This document shows positions 44,234 to 50,023 of a DNA stretch of 50,023 nucleotides, in pieces. This DNA comes from Lewinellaceae bacterium (lineage in GTDB: Bacteria > Bacteroidota > Bacteroidia > Chitinophagales > Saprospiraceae), in NCBI GenBank assembly GCA_016712415.1, contig JADJRC010000030.1, positions 1 to 50,023 of the forward strand. The letters are read 5' to 3'. Under the pieces are notes generated by a model that made no database searches, was not told where the DNA came from, and was given only the letters and a program-made list of their open reading frames with translations. Within the stretch, counting starts at the first letter, position 1, and each line of letters starts with the position of its first letter. The translations under genes were made by a program, and so were the position numbers.

Positions 44234-47200
44234 TTATAAACCTGCATTAACACTTTCGTCTGGACAAGTCAATTTAATAGCGTCATTAACTTCATCCAAA
44301 TGGGTTTGGAAAATTTTGTTGTGATTGAAGCAATTGTCTTTCATAATTTGCATACCAAGACTTAAATCCTCTCTGGCTTCGTAAAGGATACTACAGTCTT
44401 TATTTTGAATCCCAATCCGCATTTTACTGGTACCCAAGGAATCTATCAAATGCGCTTTATACCAAATAAATCCGGGGGACCTGAGTTGTGATATTAAATT
44501 TTCCAATTGATTAATCGCTTCCTGTAATTCAGCAGTCATACCTGGCTTAAACTTTGCAAGCCAATTTATCGTATCATTGAAATTATTGATGAAAAATATT
44601 CTCCGTTTGAGCCGAAGGTTGTCAATCCAGTCATTTACATAGGTCTTTGGTGCTGAAAAATATATTTTCCTGGCATAATCTGCTGCTGCAATACCCAGAT
44701 TATTCTGGCCTGCCAGAAAAAACAACTCGCAGAGCGGGCCCAATTCCATAACCAGAAACAGGTGCTCCCGAATAGGCCATTCATTTCCAAGTATTCTATG
44801 AGCCTGTGAATCAAACGCAATTGCCTTTTCAAAATAGTCCTTTGCCTGGTTATAATCTTTAATCCCTTCGCTATATTTGGAAAGAATAATATATATTCTT
44901 GATTTAATCACGAACAGCTCGGGAATATCGCCTGACCTATTGTTTTCAAAAAGATCAAGTAACTCCAAAATTAGATAATAATTAAAATAATTACTGCTAT
45001 CGTATACCAATTCGGTTAATGTTTGAATTGTTTCGATAAATTTCCGTGGTTCATCTAGACTTTCTTCTACTATTTTTTCCCAAAATGCTCTTGCGAAAAC
45101 TGTTTGAGAAATAGTTGTGGTATGTTTTTGCTGTAATCCATATAAGACATTTTTAGCAAGCGTATTGAAATAATCTTTAGCAAAGGCTGAATAATTTGTA
45201 TCTTTTAATCGGCGCCGTAATGTCAGGGCTTCTTCGATTGATTCTTCAGATTTCGAAAGGCCAAGGGCGAGTCTGCAGCCAAATTCATTTTCCAACGCCA
45301 GCCCCAAAGTATTTTCGTAGCGCCAGGGCCCTGAGCGACCAATTCGCGTTTAAACTGAATAGACTCCAGAAAAGATGCATGTGCCTTGGCATCTTCGTTT
45401 AATAATCGTTGTATCTGACCTTTGGTAAATAAGGTTCGCGCTAATTCGCCTTTGGCGTTATTCATATTAAACCCTCTGGTGGAGGAAAAATATGTCAGCA
45501 CATGTCGGTGTTTTTCCTCCGATGTTTCTATGACCGAAAAAGCCGATATAAACTCTTCTTTCCCGACATTTTTTTGTCGGAACAGATCGATAGCATAGGA
45601 GTTTAAAAACCTTCCCAGTCGAATATAGGAATAGGGATCATACTCATCAAGCAGGTTTTCTGCGTGCACAACTGCTTCTTTGATGGTTTCCAAGGCTAAC
45701 ACATTATTCTTCTCTTTTCCTTCTTCTGAATTCGAATAAGAGATAGACAGGACGTAAAGGCTTTCCGCCAAATCCGGCAATAAACCGGGTTGATTATTGA
45801 CAAGCAAGCGTCTCAATTCAACAGCTTCTTCTGCAGGTATTAAGGCTTCTTCAGCCTGCCCCGAACGATTTAACTGTGCAGCGTAGTAATGAAGCCTTTG
45901 GGAACGGACTTGGGGATCACTGCTTTTGGAAAGCAGCAGCTTTTCATTGACAGTAATAAAAAAATCCAACAGATCTTCCGGAGGGCGGTCTTCGGCCACA
46001 AATTTTTCAGGCTTCTGCGCGAAGAATGCCATCTTCGCCATCTGCCTGAATCATCCGCTTCAGGGCATCTGTAAGGTCATTGTCGTTTCCGCCGAACACA
46101 ACCCTCGAATCATAAATCAATCGGCCCAGCCTACTTTTAATCTCCTGAATATTGGTTTCATGCGAAACCTCTGTTTTAAGAACCTCCCAAATCCACTTGG
46201 GCGCTTCATTTTTATTGTTTTTAAACAGAGCGTTTTTTAAAAACACTGCTGAAAAATATCAAGTTGAAGCGGCAATATCCGACTGGATTTGCCGTCCCAG
46301 AGACTAGATTCTAAAACTATATCTTTCAGGTTATACGGCCGCTGTAAAGTTGAACCTCAGGGCGTCCGAGTCGTTGACAGTATCTAAATCCAACCATTAC
46401 CGATAGCAGCCAGAGCCTAAGTCGTACAGCGGTGAAATCCAAGTTTTTGATGTATTCCAATTTTATTTATTTTGTTACTTTCCAACGTGGATAAGGCTTC
46501 CAGTATTTCCTTTCCGGCCATTTCCAAGGAAACCTTGCCGTTCAGCACCGAATATACACTGGCAGCCAGGATATAAAGAGGCAACTGGTGCAGGGAATTC
46601 CCCCGCTCCATCCATTCAACAACATCTTGCCTGAGAATAGGAAGTTCTGGCAAACTAAATATCCGGCTCAATCTCTCCACACAGGCTTCAAACAAGGCAG
46701 CGCCATTTTCCACACTCAGTCGGCCTTCCTCAAACTTGAAGGTCTTGATAGCATTATAATGCCCGGATTCTGACAACCAGTCCTTATCCGGCCTTGAAAT
46801 AATTATAATCCGGACTTTGCAAGTTATTCTGGAGTCGGACAATAGTTGATCAAAAAGCAAATCGATACCTTCAATATCTTCTTCCGCATCGTCTTTTACA
46901 ACAAGAATGCCGTTAATCGAATCAGGTATATCGGGTATCCTTTTACTGATTTTTACAACAAAACCTGCTAACCAATTGGAGGCCCGTAATTTCACATATC
47001 TCGGCCATTAAACGGCTCTTTCCAACACCACCAACTCCCGTCACTACCGCAGCTTAGCCGATGATTATCCTGATATAGCCAGTTATCAATCTCCTTTCGG
47101 ATTTTATTTCTTCCGAAGAAATCAGTGAGCCGGGATTTATAGTCTAACAAAAGAGAAATATTGTCTTCAACTCTGTTTGTCGGTTGTTCATAATTTGGGA

Positions 47201-47685
47201 AGAAAAAACCGTCGATGCCGTTCAATATGGAATCCGAATAGTTAGCCTCTTGCTTGCCCTTACCCCTATTTTGTATCCAACGGGAAAGTGCGGGTGAAAT
47301 ATTTAGGGAATCAGGATGCGTATTAAAAAATCCCACAAGGTTACTTTCCCTGAGGCTAGCACGCCAAGACTGGAGTTCAGTATCCCGATCCAGTTCATTA
47401 AATTCGATTGGCCAATTGGTTTCTTCTTCCAGGAGAAACGGCAAAACATCGACACCGGCCTTCAGGGCGGCCTGGTATTCGAGTTGGGTGGGTTATACCT
47501 CGGATATGCCCCGTCAGTATGCAACCCTTAACACGGTCTAGGAAAAACACGTTGTTCATCCGCGGAAGCCGTCCAGTCTTCCATAGGATCAACGGAAAAG
47601 CCGGATTGACGAAGATCGCATATGACTTTTTCCCGGTGCCTTTTGAGGTCATTAAAGGTGGAGGAAACGAATGCTTTATAGCCCA
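44234..47685 (-). CDS. DUF4062 / P-loop STAND-type NTPase / TPR protein, heavily frameshifted, AT-rich
   Basis: One gene of about 1150 residues spread over many frame pieces. N-terminus GYKAFVSSTFNDLKRHREKV and DPMEDWTASADEQ are the DUF4062 domain; LEYQAALKAGVDVLPFLLEE and LNISPALSRWI continue it. Then FFGRNKIRKEIDNWLY, the Walker A VTGVGGVGKSRLM, Walker B GILVVKDDAEED and sensor RIIIISRPDKDW define a STAND/NB-ARC-like NTPase. The C-terminal two thirds are TPR-like (AEEALIPAEEAVELRRLLV, EEALTLRRRLKDTNYSAFAKDYFNTLAKN, QAKDYFEKAIAFDS). About ten indels are needed, for example near 47545, 47040, 46420, 46395, 46350, 46255, 46025 and 45330. The AT-rich composition differs from all neighbours, suggesting transfer. 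It may be a pseudogene or low-quality sequence; a plausible protein is restored at each break. Confidence 0.72.
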
Positions 47686-47805
47686 TGGCATTTTGTATTC
47701 AATTGGTTTGGGATACTGTAAATAAGACTTTTTAAATATCCTATTCCAAAATACATAAAACTTACCTCATGAAAAACTATATATACTGAAACTATTGCAT
47801 ACCCC

Positions 47806-49185
47806 CTACCGCTTCCTCATCCCCTCCAATGCATCCCCGATAAACGCCTTCGACAGCCATCGGTCGCCCACTAAAACGCCTGCTATGCTGCGGGTGTTAC
47901 GGATGTCGGCCAGAGGGTTGCTATCCAGCAACAGCAGGTCGGAGACAGCGCCGGGCTCGATAACGCCCAGGCCGGGGCGATGAAAAAAACGACCGACATT
48001 CAGCGTGCCCGTGCGCAGGGCCTCGTAGGGTGTAAGACCCGCCTCCACCAGGTATTGCAGTTCGTGGTGTACGGAAAACCCCGGCACGTTGTACACCTGC
48101 GGAGCATCGGAGCCCAGCAGCAGGCCCACTCCGTTTTTGTTGCAGGCTGCCACCAATTGCTTTCGTACCTGCTGAAAGCGCAGCGCCACGTTGGAATCAT
48201 ACCCCTGATTCGAGGTGATGCGCCTGCGCATATCCGACCAATCTTCCAGGTCGTCGTCGCTCATGTACGCCATTTCTGGCGCCGAAAGGAACCGTGCCGG
48301 GGCATCGCCGGGCGCAAACCAGCGCTCTGCCAGGCACTGCGTCGGCACCACCCATATCTGCCGTGCGCGCAGCCCCTCTATCAGCGCCGGAATCTTCGTG
48401 GTGTCGGCCTTATCGGCGACAAACAGTCCGAACAAGCCCACCGCATCCGGCTCCATGTTTTCGATGCCCGGCACGAGGCTTTCCACAAAACCGTCGAGGT
48501 GGTCGATGCTCGCATAACCCGCCTCGATGGCGCCCTGTACGCCCACGGTGGAAGGCACGTGGCCGGCAAAGGGCATATCCACCGCATGGGCCGTGGCCAC
48601 GACGGCGGCGAAACACTCCTTTGAAAGGGGCGGCATCAGTATCTTCAGAAAATCATAGCCCGCCTGTTTCTGGGCACGCACGGCAGTTACTGCCTGGTCG
48701 GGCGTCCGGATATCGTCGCCGGCAAGTGCAGGTCCGGCGGTGTACAATCGCGGACCGAAAATTTCACCGCTCCGGATCTTGTCGCGCAATTCGAGGTGTC
48801 GCGGATGCCCCAGCATGCCGCGGATGGTGGTCACGCCGTTCAGGGCAAACAGCCACAGCACCTCCTGCATCGACTCCAGGTCGTCGTGCGGCGGCACGTG
48901 GGCATGCATTTCTGCCAATCCGGGCATCAGAAACTTGCCCGATGCGTCGATCACCAGCGCATCGTCGCTCCAGGCGACCTGGCCTGTGGGCCCTATGGAA
49001 GCGATGACGCCGTTGCGGGCCACCACATCCTGCGCTTCCAGCACGGTGTCGGTGCGCATCGAAACGACATTAACGGCGCGGAACACGATTTCCTGTTGGC
49101 GGGGCGGCGGTGAAAGGAGCGACGCGTTTTTTTCAGATGTACAGCCGAAGTATAACAGGCAAAGAAAGAGGGGAAGGTATTTCAT
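47806..49185 (-). CDS. Amidohydrolase lipoprotein (imidazolonepropionase-like)
   Basis: 459 residues. Lipoprotein signal MKYLPLFLCLLYFGC with lipobox YFGC. Metal-dependent amidohydrolase fold: MPGLAEMHAHVPPHDD (HxH at the end of strand 1), KILM in the position of the carboxylated lysine, PFAGHVPSTVG and ASIDHLDGF (third and fourth histidines), and LLLGSDAPQVYNVPG (catalytic Asp). Ends with the composite beta domain GAVSDLLLLDSNPLADI. Probably an envelope-located peptidase or cyclic-amide hydrolase; substrate not readable. Uninterrupted frame and host-like composition, in contrast to the AT-rich gene before it. Confidence 0.9.
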   Translation of the reverse strand: MKYLPLFLCLLYFGCTSEKNASLLSPPPRQQEIVFRAVNVVSMRTDTVLEAQDVVARNGVIASIGPTGQVAWSDDALVIDASGKFLMPGLAEMHAHVPPHDDLESMQEVLWLFALNGVTTIRGMLGHPRHLELRDKIRSGEIFGPRLYTAGPALAGDDIRTPDQAVTAVRAQKQAGYDFLKILMPPLSKECFAAVVATAHAVDMPFAGHVPSTVGVQGAIEAGYASIDHLDGFVESLVPGIENMEPDAVGLFGLFVADKADTTKIPALIEGLRARQIWVVPTQCLAERWFAPGDAPARFLSAPEMAYMSDDDLEDWSDMRRRITSNQGYDSNVALRFQQVRKQLVAACNKNGVGLLLGSDAPQVYNVPGFSVHHELQYLVEAGLTPYEALRTGTLNVGRFFHRPGLGVIEPGAVSDLLLLDSNPLADIRNTRSIAGVLVGDRWLSKAFIGDALEGMRKR

Positions 49186-49251
49186 ATCGGGGATAACAAA
49201 GGGGGCATGGAAAGGTTAGCTAATGGGGATTTCCTGCAAGTAACGAGCATA

Positions 49252-49277
49252 ATTCTCCCGGCCGGTACCGGGAGAAT
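49252..49277 (-). terminator. Hairpin after the acidic protein gene
   Basis: ATTCTCCCGG (49252-49261) and its complement CCGGGAGAAT (49268-49277), loop of six; no T-run follows, so termination is only possible. Confidence 0.45.
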
Positions 49278-49290
49278 CATGAAAAACACC

Positions 49291-49506
49291 TTAACCTTCC
49301 TCACTCTCCTCGCCGGCATCGTCCATCATGTCGTCTCCTTCTTCTGCGTCCATGTCGTCGGCCTCGTCGGCTGATTCCGATTCTTCCACCTCGTCGGCAG
49401 ATTCCGATTCCTGCACCTCATCGGCATCGCCATCCAGCTCGGCCACCACCAGGAATGCTGATTCAAAAGAAGTTGCTTCCAATACGTCCTGTTTTTCGTA
49501 AACCAT
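49291..49506 (-). CDS. Small acidic repeat protein
   Basis: 71 residues starting at MVYEKQDVLEATSFESAFLVV. Residues about 24-71 are almost only Asp, Glu, Ser, Ala and Met, with a short repeat (DEVQESESA, DEVEESESA, DEADDMDAE) reflected in a DNA repeat at 49365-49430. No family recognised. Could be a precursor peptide-like or a disordered acidic protein; the conserved-looking N-terminal leader of about 20 residues followed by a variable low-complexity part is only suggestive. The longer upstream frame is ignored because it is not protein-like. Confidence 0.5.
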   Translation of the reverse strand: MVYEKQDVLEATSFESAFLVVAELDGDADEVQESESADEVEESESADEADDMDAEEGDDMMDDAGEESEEG

Positions 49507-49625
49507 TGTTGTAGAATTTGATAGGTGAAAAAAGATGAAAAATTGACGTATAAATTTTCGGAAAATTCCGCTCTGACAGGTACACAGGCCGGTTAAGTTG
49601 TTATTAATATTGCGGGCTGGGTACA

Positions 49626-49915
49626 ATGATAGGCGATTGGGCTGGGACAGCAGCCGTCCGTCGTCGGATTTTGCAAACACTTTTTCCTTTGCTGCTGACC
49701 ATGCCCTGGCGGATCAACTTCAAACAAATGGCCCGATGGTCTGGGCGTAACGAGGGAACGATTCATAATTGGTTTGGGGGGAATTTGGAACTGACCTGTT
49801 TTCAACATTCATTGATCGATAAGTTTGGTAGTGGTAGTTATTGCGTGTTTTTTGGATAGTGTTCCAAAACTGGACTACGAACAAAACGATTTATTTGGGT
49901 CGAAAATGACACCTG
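49626..49915 (+). pseudogene. DDE transposase N-terminal remnant
   Basis: The frame spells LLTMPWRINFKQMARWSGRNEGTIHNWF, resembling the N-terminus of IS4/IS701-type DDE transposases of Bacteroidota (xLPxRxNFxNxxRYxGxxExTxRxxF), then SYCVFF where the first catalytic Asp region (AFDPSFIxKSG) is expected; the frame stops at 49857 and KTGLRTK follows in shifted form. No downstream catalytic part is seen before the window ends. No terminal repeats visible. Confidence 0.42.
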
Positions 49916-50023
49916 ATAATCCGCTTTTCCCACAATTTCAACAACCCCAAACGCTTTTGATCCAAATTATTCTTTGACTACGTGGTGAAGACCTTGACCA
50001 GACACACTTTTTGAAACATTACC

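Noticed and set aside
44056..44250. Plus-strand 64-residue frame between conflict genes
   Set aside because: No family resemblance, no ribosome-binding or promoter evidence, and it overlaps a G run; kept only as part of the spacer description.
40900..47800. Attachment-site duplicate of the tRNA-Cys 3' end
   Set aside because: No second copy of GGTTCGAATCCGCTGGAAACC was seen downstream by eye.

Overview
The window looks like a chromosome segment of an aerobic Bacteroidota, probably of the Saprospiria/Chitinophagia type. The grounds are the complete alternative complex III (act) plus cytochrome c oxidase locus in the order typical of that phylum, an Oar-like TonB-dependent receptor, a fused acyl-CoA mutase (IcmF), and recurrent TANNTTTG promoter -7 boxes. 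The genus cannot be read from the sequence alone. Base composition is moderately GC-rich except for an AT-rich stretch at about 44.2-47.7 kb.

Layout: 1-5 kb holds the 3' part of a phospholipase-C-like lipoprotein, proline catabolism (pruA), CoA synthesis (coaD), an outer-membrane protein and two small membrane proteins. From 22.2 kb down to 4.6 kb on the minus strand runs one respiratory cluster: actABCDEF, oxidase subunits II and I, heme O synthase, two subunit III proteins, subunit IV, a SCO-like protein, DUF420 and a small CPMC protein. Together they move electrons from quinol through alternative complex III to the terminal oxidase, and include its assembly factors. From 22.5 to 25.6 kb lies a TonB receptor. 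From 25.8 to 36.3 kb on the plus strand lie arginine deiminase, a thioesterase, a YihY membrane protein, a TPR protein, a MoxR/ChlI-like AAA+ ATPase and icmF, followed by the remains of a DUF433/DUF5615 toxin-antitoxin pair. From 37 to 40.6 kb on the minus strand lie a DUF885 lipoprotein and a sodium:solute symporter, then a tRNA-Cys.

Next to the tRNA-Cys lies a conflict-system block (41.0-47.7 kb, minus): a SIR2-like/EAD11 protein overlapping a membrane-anchored nSTAND1 NTPase with a predicted periplasmic NTF2-like domain, then an AT-rich DUF4062/P-loop NTPase/TPR gene. An amidohydrolase lipoprotein, a tiny acidic repeat protein and a transposase remnant close the window.

Two things affect the whole window. 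First, many genes, including essential-looking ones (pruA, actB, actC, ctaD), carry single-base indels mostly in short homopolymers; these look like sequence errors, and I report such genes as single loci. Second, intergenic spacers of operons carry heptanucleotide arrays (AAGTGRT/ATCAYTY, and ATGAATG/ATTCATC) arranged as inverted pairs with a constant polarity relative to transcription. With the SIR2/STAND pair and an oxidase subunit II fused to an OmpA domain, these are the most unusual things here.
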